The position numbers were made by a program, and so were the translations under genes. From Tyto alba (taxonomy: Eukaryota > Chordata > Aves > Strigiformes > Tytonidae): 64,000 nt of DNA. This document shows, piece by piece, positions 47,838-58,479 of this stretch (the stretch's first letter is position 1; each line of letters starts with the position of its first letter). The DNA lies in the NCBI RefSeq assembly GCF_018691265.1, contig NW_024881321.1, positions 22,294,198 through 22,358,197 of the forward strand. The letters run 5' to 3'. The notes under the pieces are model-generated. The model was not told the origin of the DNA and did not search any database. It worked only from the letters and a program-made list of their open reading frames with translations.

Positions 47838-48740
47838 TGTGGAATAATTACTAAAATGACCAAAATACAGAATTGTTCACACATTAAGGAAAGCTATAAA
47901 AACAAAAGTCTCAAGGTTAAATGCAGCTGCTGCTGGTATGCGAAGAATCCACCACGTCATCAGTGATTCCCTGGATAATATTGCTTGCAAAGCAACATGG
48001 GGAGCAAAGTGGCCTGGAGAGACCACAGCCTCTCCCTGTGATGGTACATCAGGTATGGGAATGAGGTGGGTCTCTCCTGTGATAGTACATCAGATAGAGG
48101 AATGAGGTGGTACTACAGAACTGTTAAGCTGTATACTGGACACCCTGAGGCAACATCCTGTCAGATTTTGATGAAATGTCATTTGTGCAAACTTTGCTCA
48201 TTATAATGTCATTATAATACCAAAACACACCTCCATCCCAAAAGATACCCACCTCCAAGATGTGACCACTCCTCTTTGAGTCTGCGCCCTGAGTTTTTGT
48301 AATCTATACTTTTAAACATGAGGCGAGAGAATTTTACTCCAATCGTAATAAAGGTATTTATGACTAGTCACTCAAACTCCACCTCGAAGATAAAAAATAG
48401 TATGAAAATAGCCTGAGGAAGAGAGGAAGGTTGGGGGAAGACATCATTGTATGAACTTCTGGGATCAGTTGACTGGCTGAGCCTCTCTTTCTCTCCCCAT
48501 AGGGACACTTTTAGGTAAGACTTAATAACTTAGAAATCTTTCTAGAAAGTCTCTTTTCCATTTTTATAGCCTGGCTGTATTTTTATATCTTTGTTGCGTG
48601 CTTTATATATACTCTTATTTGCACTTGCTTCGCAGACAGTGTATTTATCATTGGCAATCATAACTACCTTTATATCTGTTACTTAAATAAACTGCATCAT
48701 TTAAGTAGCTAGTCGTTTTGGTTTCTCACTGAACGCAACA
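47838..48740 (+). mobile_element. Candidate diverged LTR (U3-R-U5), sense
   Basis: Features expected of an LTR occur in order. There is a possible TG start at 47838, and an imperfect 40-bp tandem repeat at about 48029-48112, like a U3 enhancer. TATA-like AT boxes follow near 48345-48400, then AATAAA at 48686-48691, a GT-rich stretch, and a CA end at CGCAACA (48740). Its sequence matches neither family 1 nor family 2. The left boundary is uncertain and no target duplication was found, so this is a candidate only. Confidence 0.45.
48029..48112. repeat. Imperfect ~40-bp tandem repeat
   Basis: Two copies (about 48029-48071 and 48072-48112) of a unit containing CTGTGATRGTACATCAG...GGAATGAGGTGG. 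They differ by a few substitutions and a small indel. Tandem repeats of this size are common in retroviral U3 enhancers. Confidence 0.85.
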
Positions 48741-49265
48741 AAAGAGTGGCAGTGCTAGTTCATGAGCACGACTAGACTGAAGGTGCAGTCCACTATTAGT
48801 GTATCCGAATCATAACAACTTAATATATTGAACCCGATTGGACTGATAGTGGTGAACTGGTTATCTCTCAGATTTTCTGCCTTAACCGTTTCACGTGACA
48901 CCATCACAACTCCCTGCAGGCTCCCTGCCAAGCCCCACTCCCTGCCAAGGGGGCACTGAATGTCTTTGTCAATTTGCCATGACCTGAAGGTATCACATGT
49001 GTTAAGAAGGGGCCAGAGCAACATCAGAGTGCTTCCAGTAAAGGTTCTCTCTCCTGTGCCAGGAACGACTTCTTTTACACTGTACTTCCCAAAGCAATAG
49101 GGACAAAATCACATCTATTCCTGCATCTATGATGTCACCAGTGCTTTCTGATCCTGTTGTTGAAGGTGGCCTGCTGCTCTGGCTGGTGGATTTACTCATG
49201 CTTCCCTGAAATGGAGCAAGGAAGGACAACCCCACACCTCGCTCACACCCATCCAACACACCTAG
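48741..49265 (+). other. GC-richer block after the candidate LTR (possible ERV leader remnant)
   Basis: This stretch begins directly at the CA end of the candidate LTR, with AAAGAGTGGCAGTG. It is clearly richer in GC than what follows after 49265. The position suits a primer-binding site, leader and start of a degraded interior, but no known primer-binding site or gag motif is visible. The two minus-strand frames here (48755-49024 and 49002-49259) have no recognisable domains. Confidence 0.3.
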
Positions 49266-49939
49266 ACAAACACTTCCATATATCCTTTAAAATATTATAT
49301 ATATAGTATTTTCTTTTTTCCTTTTTTTATACTTTTTTTTTTCCTATGATTACATCTTCAGGATCCATTCTACTTTCTAGTCACAAGAGAAAAAAAAAAA
49401 GAACCAAAAGAAACACCTTACCTACAAACGTCCCAAAAGGCTGACTCATCCATTGTTCTAGTACACAACGTTATTCTCAAAGAACACTGAAATGAAAGAT
49501 ATTCGGGTCTAGATAATCTCAGACATATGTTCATCTGAGGAATGGTATCATTGCTTATACAGGAATAAAGTTTAATCAGTCTTTATTATTATTATTGTTT
49601 TCTGTCAGAAATGGATGATAATTGCTCAGTAGTAAGGTACTGTAAATGTGAGATCTATTCACTGTGAATCATATATAAGAAGTATAATACATACTTGTTG
49701 AAAGAATTTGGGGCAGAGAAGAGATCCAGATGATGATAAAATGGTTCATATAGTTTTCACTAATGAAAATTAAGTCTGTGCATATAATGGAAATGGCAAC
49801 ATTTTATTTTAACAGCAGAACAGATGCAACACTTCTGTCAGCAGCATAGCTGTGTTGAGCAGACACAGATTAAGGACACCCTTGCCTGGTCTAGATGTGT
49901 GAATCTGTAGTGAATTAACATGTAGGGTAACAGTATAGA
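49266..49939. other. AT-rich non-coding DNA
   Basis: T-rich (about 49308-49342) and A-rich (about 49389-49400) runs and otherwise unremarkable sequence. No gene was seen. Confidence 0.55.
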
Positions 49940-50235
49940 TGTATTGGGTTTAGGTGTCAAGGTTTTGGTAGCAGGGGGGCTGCAGAGATAACTTCTGTGA
50001 GAAGACACCAGAAGTTACTCCCATGTCTGATAGAGACAGTTCCAGCAGGCTCCAAGTCAGACCCACTGCCGACCAATGCTGAGCCCATCAGTGATGCTGG
50101 TAGCACATGTGTCATAACATATTTAAGAAAGGGTAAAAACTGCTGCTTATCAGCAGTTAAAAATCAGGATGCCAGTATACCACCCAGTCTTTTTTTCTCT
50201 TCTCCCTGCTATGTTTCTGACATGAGGGGATGCTA
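49940..50235 (+). mobile_element. Family-1 LTR, U3 start fragment, sense
   Basis: It begins TGTATTGGGTTTAGGTGTCAAGG and TTTTGGTAGCAGGGG and carries the CCCATCAGTGATG phrase shared with the LTR at 7956. The TATA-like CATATTTAAG is at 50118-50127. It stops after about 300 bp, before R-U5. The plus-strand frame at 49997-50242 is inside it and is not a gene. Confidence 0.82.
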
Positions 50236-50639
50236 TAAATGAAGTATCTAACAAACCATAAGCCCACAGTGCAGAATTTCCCCCAAAATGAATCATTTCC
50301 AAGATATAGGACTTTCTCCAAAGAAAATCAGTATAGGCATAGCCTCAGAAGTTCTATCCTGTTAAATTTCACAGCCACCAATGATTGAATAATTTGCTAG
50401 GGGAAAACACAAAGCCAGACATACACACAACACAGACAGTATGATTAAGTTAGTCTAATTTTCAATGGAAAGAGGAATAAAAACAATGTTCCTGCAAGAG
50501 ATTAAAAAAAAAGGAAACTTCTACGCACAGTTCCATTATTTGCATGAACAGCAGTAATTCTTTTTTGTTAAATACACTACAGTCCAGCAAATCATAGCTT
50601 TGATGTTAAACATTATAAAAATAAATTTTGTCCAATTGA
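50236..50639. other. AT-rich non-coding spacer
   Basis: About 400 bp with no recognised feature between an LTR fragment and a CR1 fragment. Confidence 0.5.
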
Positions 50640-51010
50640 ATTCGGGACAGCACTACCAAGTCCACCACTAAGCCATGTCCTTAAGTGCCACGTTCACAGT
50701 CTTTTATATCTTTTAAATAACTCCAAGGATGGTGACTCAACCACTTCCCTGGGCAGCCTGGTTCGATGCTTGACAACTCTTCCAGTGAAGAAATTTTTCC
50801 TAATATCCAATCTAAATCTCTCCTGGTGTGACTTGAGGCCATTTCCTCCCATCCTATCACTTGTTACTTGGGAAAAGAGACCAACACCCACCTCACTACA
50901 ACCTCTTTTCAGGTAGTTGTAGAGAGTGATAAGGTCTCCCCTCAGCCTCCTTTCCTCCAGGCTAAACAATCCCAGTTCCCTCAGCCTCTCCTCATAAGAC
51001 TAGTTCTGTC
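50640..51010 (-). mobile_element. CR1 LINE fragment, 3' UTR region, antisense
   Basis: It reads as antisense CR1: ACCAAGTCCACCACTAAGCC, GATGGTGACTCAACCACTTC, CTAATATCCAATCTAAATC, then AGGTAGTTGTAGAGAGTGAT and TCAGCCTCTCCTCATAAGAC. It is one of the better preserved copies. The last 100 bases or so of the usual 3' tip are missing at the 50640 side, which is unusual for LINEs that insert from the 3' end. The minus-strand frame 50694-50969 is the end of the ORF2/UTR region and is not a separate gene. Confidence 0.9.
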
Positions 51011-54000
51011 ACTGTCTTCAGTAAAGACCAGACTATACATCTGAACACAATTCAGCACTGTGATTCTATATTAAATTTTTGAGAAATCATTCACAATTCT
51101 TGCATTTATTACATCATTAAGTTTGGATTTTATTTCTGGATGAGGGTCTAAATTATCAACATTCAGACTGTGGCTTGTTCTGTATAATTTGACATCTCTT
51201 GGTATAGAGGGTGATAAACTACAGCACATGCAGCCATTTCTTTTTCTGTTTAGCAAATATTTGAAAACTGAGGCAAATGCATTTCAACAGAGTAACTTTA
51301 ATGTCAATAGAAATCTACAGAGCAAATATAATAAAAGCATTATATGGTATTTTATAACTTTACTCAGACACCCGTAATGTTTCCAACTCTGTGTTTACAG
51401 GTCTCCATTTATATGTTAAACAAAGTTTTTAAAGTCCTTATTAGATATAAATTTGGCAGTATAAATTATATAACTGTTATATGATTATTGGTAAGGCAAT
51501 GTTTTATCCTTTTGTCTTTCTATTTATTTATTTATTTATTTTCCCAGTGCAGTATTTGAGAGCATAATGGGCTGGCATGCAATTATTTGTTACTAATGGC
51601 TACTTACCCACCTGGGAACTTGTAAATAGCCATTTTATAATTACAAATATGTTTCAGGCCTTAAATGTGCACCTGCCAATGACTGAGCCAAGCTGCAGTA
51701 CATGGGTCACATTCATTCTTCATGTTCATTATGAATTAAAAGTAAAATCAGTGTGCATTTAAGCCTAGACAGCAGATGGCTTTCAATGGTACAAGCATAC
51801 TGCACCATATGTCTGCAAAATGCTTTCAAAAAGTACTTAGCAGTGCTCAACATTCTAAAATAAAATTAGATAGTGAAAATAATATATAATTTAGATTTCA
51901 TTTAACTAAGAATATTTTAATTAGTCCATTGAAATTTACTTCCTCTCACATTTGGTGTAACAAGAATGAAACTATCAAAAGGTGTTTAGAAATATAGATC
52001 TCTTTTTTTACTCTGAAAGTCATATTCTCATTTATTTAGTTTCTATTGATAATCTTAACTTTTGTGTTGAAAGCTCATGAAGAAAATGAACTATTAATAC
52101 TAGCAAATACCTTATGATTTTATTTAGCTATCATATTTCTGTGCTAATTCCGCTTACCTTTAGAGCTAGTTCTGCTTGCATTTAATGTTTTCTTGTCCAT
52201 ATCCTATGCACTTCACTATGGTATTTTGGAACATCAACATCATGACAAGCATAAGGATTACAACCTTTCTTTTAAGTGACAATTTAAATTCTTTAAAAAC
52301 AGATGGGGCTAAAACATTTTTCTGGGCTTATGTTAAATCCTATCCATCATGAAATCTAAGTAATTCTCTTTGGCTATAAAAGGAATGTGTAACAACCCTG
52401 TTAGCAAAAATGTATAAATCACATTAATAAATGTAAATTCATAGGTAAAGTTCAGAGTTAAGCTTCACAGAACCAGTGAAGAGGGCTGGTGATCAGAGAA
52501 TCACATGGAACCAAACAAACTCAAATTATAAAGGATGCATTTGGAAGACAGACAGAGTGAAATATAAAGGGAAAGAGTCTTTAGTCTGGATTGCATAAGT
52601 GGTATGGCAGACATCCTTCAGAGAATACAAAATGTTGCTCTATTGTCATAGACCTTTTAAAACATCTATTACTTCCTGCAGCATTAATAATTCACAAATG
52701 GAATGTCATATGGTCATACAGACACTAGATGGCAAAAGAAAATATTCTCCAGACTTAAGGTCTGGGACATTGTTGTGGCCATTGTTAGTGGATTAACACC
52801 CCATAAAATCAAAGTGTATCTTGCAAAGCTACACAAAAATAACCCCATAAATCTTTAGTACACATAAACCAATGTCTTTTGTGTTAAAAATAATATAAAA
52901 GTATATGTATTCTATCTATTTAATTATTTAAACTAGAAAGTTTACTTCAAGATTACATTTTGCTAGAAGACTATCCTCATTAATTACAGCAATTTGTGTT
53001 ATGTGCTTTGTACACAAAGGAAAGATAAAAAGATCTGGTCTAAAGAAACATGAACTCCTGTATTAATAAATGTGGATATATCAACAGATCGATAAAGATA
53101 CAAATATCTTTTTACACCTTTTTATGACTATTTAGAAAAGTGTGGCTTGGAAAGGTCCTTGCAATATAGAGACAAAAGTACATCACTTAAGTCACTTTGT
53201 ATCACTGTTAAAGTAGAAATAAGCAAAATCAGTGGATGAGAAAATTAAATGAAAAAGGTAAATTCCATGTAATTTTGACTTAGAAAAATCTAGGTTTGTA
53301 AGAAATCCCTATGATTTAATTAGGCTTTGTTGACTAGTTCAGCAGTTTTAAAGGTCTCCTTTAGGGTGAATTCAGATTCTAGTCTTTGTATATTCTATAC
53401 TTTCTCAGTGGTACAAAGGAGCTCATTAGTGTTAGTAATGTACATTTATTAATAGATTTATGTTGCTTTTCAAGCAGTTCAAACATAAAGAGGAATGCAT
53501 TCCACTTGGCACATTTCTTTGAGCTGCTGCAGAGACAGACTGATTTGCATCTTCAGTTCTCGCAAGATGTGACAGATAGTGAATGCTTAAAATGACAGCA
53601 GACTGTGAATAATAACTGACTTTCCTCTTACATTCCTATTGCCTGCCTAGGAAATCACAGACTGTTAAAGTCAAAGAGTAAACTAAAGATGTCATTTGCA
53701 CAAATTGTCCTTTAAGGCATATACCAATTTTTTCTTATCGGAAATAATAAGCACCTGGGACAGACACAAATGGTCAACATGGTCCTCAATCTTGTAATTT
53801 CCACACCTCCATTGGAAAGAAAGAGTTTTCAAAGTTCTGCAGTCTTTTGGTTATCTTCTGTTAGTGCAACCCTGTGTAAGAGGGAAACTGCCTTTTTCTG
53901 AAGTGTTTCAGAAATGATACTTAGTGAGTAGTTCATGCGGTACATGCAGGCTGTTGATAGCAGTCTTACAGATGCCTCCCTCTATATTTTGCAAAGGAAA

Positions 54001-54445
54001 TATTCTGTTATTGCTGAATTGTCACCCTTACTCTAGGGATATTCATAGTAAAAATAGCAGCTGTGATACACGAAGTAGTTAAAATAACATCATCTTTCAA
54101 TTAGATGTCAACGAAAGTGAGTACACACAGAATCCTCTTTCTTTTCTTAAATTGTTAATCCAACAAGAAGTGATGTTTTATTTGGGAACATGCAATTATT
54201 GATCTCACTGTGAAGCCAAAACTCTATTCCTTCTGTGTCTTTGCTCTCAGTCACCCTCTAGATCTTTTAACACCACCCCAAAAAGCCTTGAACTCTGAAA
54301 CACACTATAGGCTACAGGGTCACAATCCAAATATGTGTCCTATGACCTAATCTGATTACTTGCATAATAATTTCATTATCTAATAAAATCTAATAAATTA
54401 ATTTGTTCTTGTAGTCCAGCAACTCAACTTGAATTAGAGCATATT
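51011..54445. other. AT-rich DNA without genes; possible conserved non-coding segments
   Basis: No exon or young transposon was found over 3.4 kb, the largest such stretch outside 13-18 kb. A (TTTA)n run lies at about 51521-51541. Segments at 51545-51780 and 53470-53610 have balanced composition and homeodomain/POU-type words (CAATTA, TAATTA, ATTTGCAT at 53543-53550). They may be conserved regulatory DNA, but that cannot be shown from one sequence. Confidence 0.45.
52722..52734 (+). promoter_or_regulatory. CTCF-like motif (weak)
   Basis: ACACTAGATGGCA matches the CTCF core with one mismatch at the first base. It lies on the opposite strand to the similar motif at 27506-27520. A chance match is possible. 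Confidence 0.25.
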
Positions 54446-54978
54446 TGTGGCAGGTGCACCCGCCCAATGAAATTGTGACTCCCTGGCTGTTGAACTTTTC
54501 CTGTGCTCTTGTTCTCAGAGCTTTACAGTCGTTGGGGTCTTTGGCCAATAGGGGCTGATATTGACCACAGGTCAGGTTCGGCTCAGGTATAAATGGAGTC
54601 CCTGGGGGAACCATTTTGAGCTAGTCCCACCTGGAGCTGTATGCTGCAGGTAAGGACTCTCCCCTTGGGTTGGGACACTGCCCAAGGAGTACTCCTTGGG
54701 GTTCCTATGGGTTGGGATGCTGCTCTGAGATGTTCTTCGAGGTTGAGAGTCCTCACCTTTTATTAGGTGAGTGATTGAGCGTTTTGGGTTGTTGTTAAAC
54801 CCCTGGTTGGTGTTTTGGATTGTCATTAAACCCCAGGAGTTTGTGTGGTGATAGTTTGTTCTACTCTCATGGACATTTGGACCTGTTATTTGTATGTTTT
54901 CAGAATGTTGATTAATTGTATATAAAAATAAATTTTGCTTTTTTTTTTTAGTTAAGTGGTTTCGGAGTTTCCACAACA
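54446..54978 (+). mobile_element. Solo LTR (separate family), complete, sense
   Basis: 533 bp from TGTGGCAGGTGCACC to GTTTCCACAACA, with a perfect 5-bp target-site duplication ATATT (54441-54445 and 54979-54983). The U3 has CCAAT (54545-54549) and TATAAA (54588-54593). An AATAAA lies at 54927-54932 just before a T run, giving a long R region of roughly 300 bp. It differs from families 1 and 2 in sequence. There is no interior or partner LTR. The minus-strand frames 54390-54614 and 54572-54997 are shadows of it. Confidence 0.92.
54545..54593 (+). promoter_or_regulatory. U3 promoter (CCAAT and TATA boxes)
   Basis: GGCCAATAGG centred near 54547, 38 bases before GGTATAAATGG (54586-54596). Both are near-consensus and undamaged. 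This would drive transcription to the right. Activity is inferred. Confidence 0.6.
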
Positions 54979-54983
54979 ATATT

Positions 54984-57809
54984 TTAATATAAATCAAAAT
55001 ATATCAAATCTCAAAGAAACTTGTCTAACAATAGTGAATTCAAGATTAATTATTCTCATAATATTCCAATATCACTTCTGGTCACTCATGCCAGAAAATG
55101 GGTAAAGAATTCTAGTTTAACTTTGTCTAATTTCAGCTTACAAGAAGGGAATTTATTATACCATTGCCTTCCAAAAAGGAGTCATACAGTTCCATTCCCA
55201 TTATTCTCTAAAATAACTTGTTTTTAAAATTGTTTTAATCAGTAACCTTCTTTCTTTAGTATGGACATTTAAGGCTTAACACCATTGCATGGGAAATCCT
55301 TGGTTATCCAAGGCATCCTCTGGGGACTGGTGAATACAACATAGAAATCCATATCAATATGGATCAGCAGCCAGAAGTTTCCCTATAATGACTTGAGTAG
55401 CACTAATTGTCCATTTTTAGACAATTGAATTATCTAGATCAGGGTCAGAAGAGCTGTCCAAATCACTCTCAAATAGTATGAACTCTTATATTTGTTATAA
55501 TAAATAGCTCTCTAAACTCTTCACTGACTGTGTTGACAATATGTAGGATTCAGCTGGTTAAACATAGGCATCTAACACCATTTCAGGCCCTGTGGAGTAC
55601 TTGTTTTGCCTTCCGTGTTGCTCCAGCAGGAGGTGTCTGTCTTGTACATACAATGTCATATATGCCAGCTCTGTACAGACACTTTGGTAAAACTCAGAGG
55701 GTCTCAGATACACTTTATACCTATGTTTAGGCAGCCAAATCCTTCAGATTTCCATGGTCTTGCATCTTAGACATTGAAATTAGCTGGGGACACCTATGTT
55801 ACACATCAGTGTGTAAGTGTTTGAAAGCAAAGTTCAGTTCTACTCCAAATAATATAAGAAGTCCTTAATCAATGTTTCTATTTAAAATTATTTTCTACAG
55901 ATAACTTGGTTTAGGACTGTTTAAAGTTTCATGAAATTGTTCAAGTTTTGGGAACTGCATCTATTTCTTTAATCTCAGAATTCCATTCAATATATCGAAG
56001 ATATTGTCACATAGGGAATATCGTTATTTAGCTAAGAGTACCCATAGAAATATGAAAAAAGAGTCGGATAGTGTTTCAGAAAATGCTTCATTTGTTTCCT
56101 CTCTTAGAAGCAATTAAATATTAGTGGAAAGATTATATAGAAAATAGATTGTTCTGCCTCAAATCTGAGGTTTACAGTCAGCCACAGAAATGTAGGAAAG
56201 AGTGATACTGGCATTGTCTTAACTGACAACGTCAAGAAAATACTCATTCTACAATCATTGTCAATTTTCCATTTTGTTATCCTGCCCTCTGTCTCGTCTT
56301 CAACTAAATCTATGCCACCTGTGCATTCAGGTTAATATTTTACTTTGTGAATGTTTTATGCTTAAATCACGCATTTTCAAAACACTTCTACCATACCTGC
56401 TATAATCTTCCCATCTTGACTTCTGTAAATCCTGTCAAATTGCAAATTTTAACAGTAATAAATATAAAAGTATCACTGTACTTCCTGACTTAGGTTTCTA
56501 AAAGCTGCCTTGATTCATGACATAATTTAAAGTAGCCATATTGTTGGTGTTAATCAATCAGGATTGCAACAATATCTAGAGAGCATTATATTAGTTGAAT
56601 AAAATAAAGTACCCTCCCGGTAAAGCATATAAGAGAAAGGAAAGAAAAAAGATTATAAACTTTCTACCAGCTGTTGCTGGGCAAATCCCCAACAGTCTAT
56701 TTAGGGCAGGGTTACTATCTGTGCATCACCGTACCCCAAGAAAGTAGGAATAGCACCAGTGACTGGTTTTCAAATGCATTATTAGTCTCTATCTGGAAAT
56801 GTGGCTTAAAATACATTTTATAAATACATTCCAAGAATATATATCTGCAACAACTCTTCCCAGCACAGTCATCTCCCACTGCATTTGCAGTAGTACAGAA
56901 AATCTCGATCTTCTTTCAGCAACCCTATCTGATCTTCTCTCCTCAGCTACGTTATCTGCTTCAGTCACCAAACTTTTACAGAATTTTGTTCTTCTGACTG
57001 TTCTGGACAACTGGTTCTCTCTGGGCTTATAAGATTATTGTTGCTTCAACATCCAGATATTCCAGATGCTCAGTCTCATTTCTAGTAATATTTTGGTTTT
57101 ATGGGCTAACATTTACACTGCTCTGGATCTTTTAACCCTAGTTTTTGCTGTGTTAAGTTCTCTAGGTCTTTTCTGAAACACCTCTGACACCTATTAATTT
57201 CCCTTGAGTGTTTTGGGTCTGCTATACAAGTCCCTTCACTCTGACACTAGAATTATGATTTAACATATGTGATCTGTTTAAGATGAGAGGGTTAGGCAGG
57301 AAGTGTAAGTAAGCAATGATTCCTCTAGGAGATGATTTGAATATTTTTTTAATTTTCTTTCCCCCTAAGACAATGGAAGCAATGAGAAACATATCTGTTA
57401 GAAAGGTAGTTAAGAGGAACATGTAATAAAAGTTATGGAATAGAGCTTGTTATAGAGAGTTTGTAGAAATTAACATTAGGAAATACCTTAACTAGCACAA
57501 TGTTAATCTTACTTTTGCCCTTAGGTAGATTGAGGATGAAGCTATTAAGAAAATGTTGATCCATTTTTAAACATTGCCGACCTTTCCAAGAATCATGTTT
57601 TGCACTGGGTTTATTTCTGTGTTTTCTCAGACAGTGCTTTTCTGTAATGTATGCAAGGATAGAAAGGATCAGATTAATGTAAGCATAACTTACTCATTAT
57701 TCATCATCTAGACATTTTCTATTCCTGGGTAATCTCCAATCTGATTTCTTACTGAAAAATGTCCTCAATTTAAATTCCTTAACATATGATTCTACAGAGT
57801 CTTTATTGT

Positions 57810-57814
<5 letters not shown>
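54984..57814. other. AT-rich non-coding DNA, no gene seen
   Basis: About 2.8 kb. The block 55540-55810 shares a phrase (TTAAACATAGGCATCTA) with 45400 and may be an old dispersed repeat. The frames 56789-57032 overlap on both strands and have no recognisable domain. Confidence 0.5.
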
Positions 57815-57867
<53 letters not shown>

Positions 57868-57902
57868 ATATATATATGTGTGTGTGTGTGTGTATATATA
57901 AT
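57810..57902. repeat. Compound poly-A / (TA)n / (TG)n microsatellite
   Basis: An A run is followed by alternating (TA)n and (TG)n blocks, each appearing twice, and a final TATATA. It forms an alternating purine-pyrimidine tract of about 77 bp. The tyrosine/valine/cysteine-rich plus frame through it is an artefact. Confidence 0.95.
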
Positions 57903-58439
57903 AAATGTGGATTCAATTGTTTCCCAGGCAGTGGAAGACCTGGCAGACATAACTTCTCACAACTACTTCTGGCTACACTGACGGTAGTACAGTGTAAAAA
58001 TAAGATATTTACAACTCTGCTTTACACTTTTGAATTAACAGCTGACAACACAGAACTATAAATACATCTGGTTTCAATTAGCCTGTGAGAAGAAAGGTGA
58101 TTGCAGGCTTTTAAAGTTCATTAAATAAGTGACTTCATCTTTTTAATTAATTCAGTCATGACATACTTCAATCTATAATTGGTAATGTGATCCAACTGGG
58201 ATTTATTATTAGCTTTTCCTGTACCTTAACATTTTTTTTAATTCTAAGCACAGTTTAAATTAATGTTTACAGCTGAACTGCACTGAAAAAAAAAAAAAGT
58301 CCTTTACCCTCTCATTCTTAAATTTCTCCTTTTATTACATTTCACAAGACAAACTATATGATCACTTCCAATGTTTCCTAGATTTAGTCCAGTATTTGAA
58401 GTGAGAAAATAATTTTTCTGTGACTATTGAGAACAATAA

Positions 58440-58479
58440 GGAAAGGGAAAGGAAAGGGAAAGGAAAGGGAAAGGAAAGG
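58440..58479. repeat. 11-bp homopurine tandem repeat
   Basis: The unit GGAAAGGGAAA is repeated about 3.6 times without error. The plus strand is all purine over 40 bp. Confidence 0.92.

Noticed and set aside
54572..54997. 141-codon minus-strand frame
   Set aside because: It is antisense to a complete solo LTR with fixed boundaries. Chance frame.
57786..58061. Tyrosine/valine-rich open frame as a membrane peptide
   Set aside because: Its first half is translated (TA)n(TG)n repeat.
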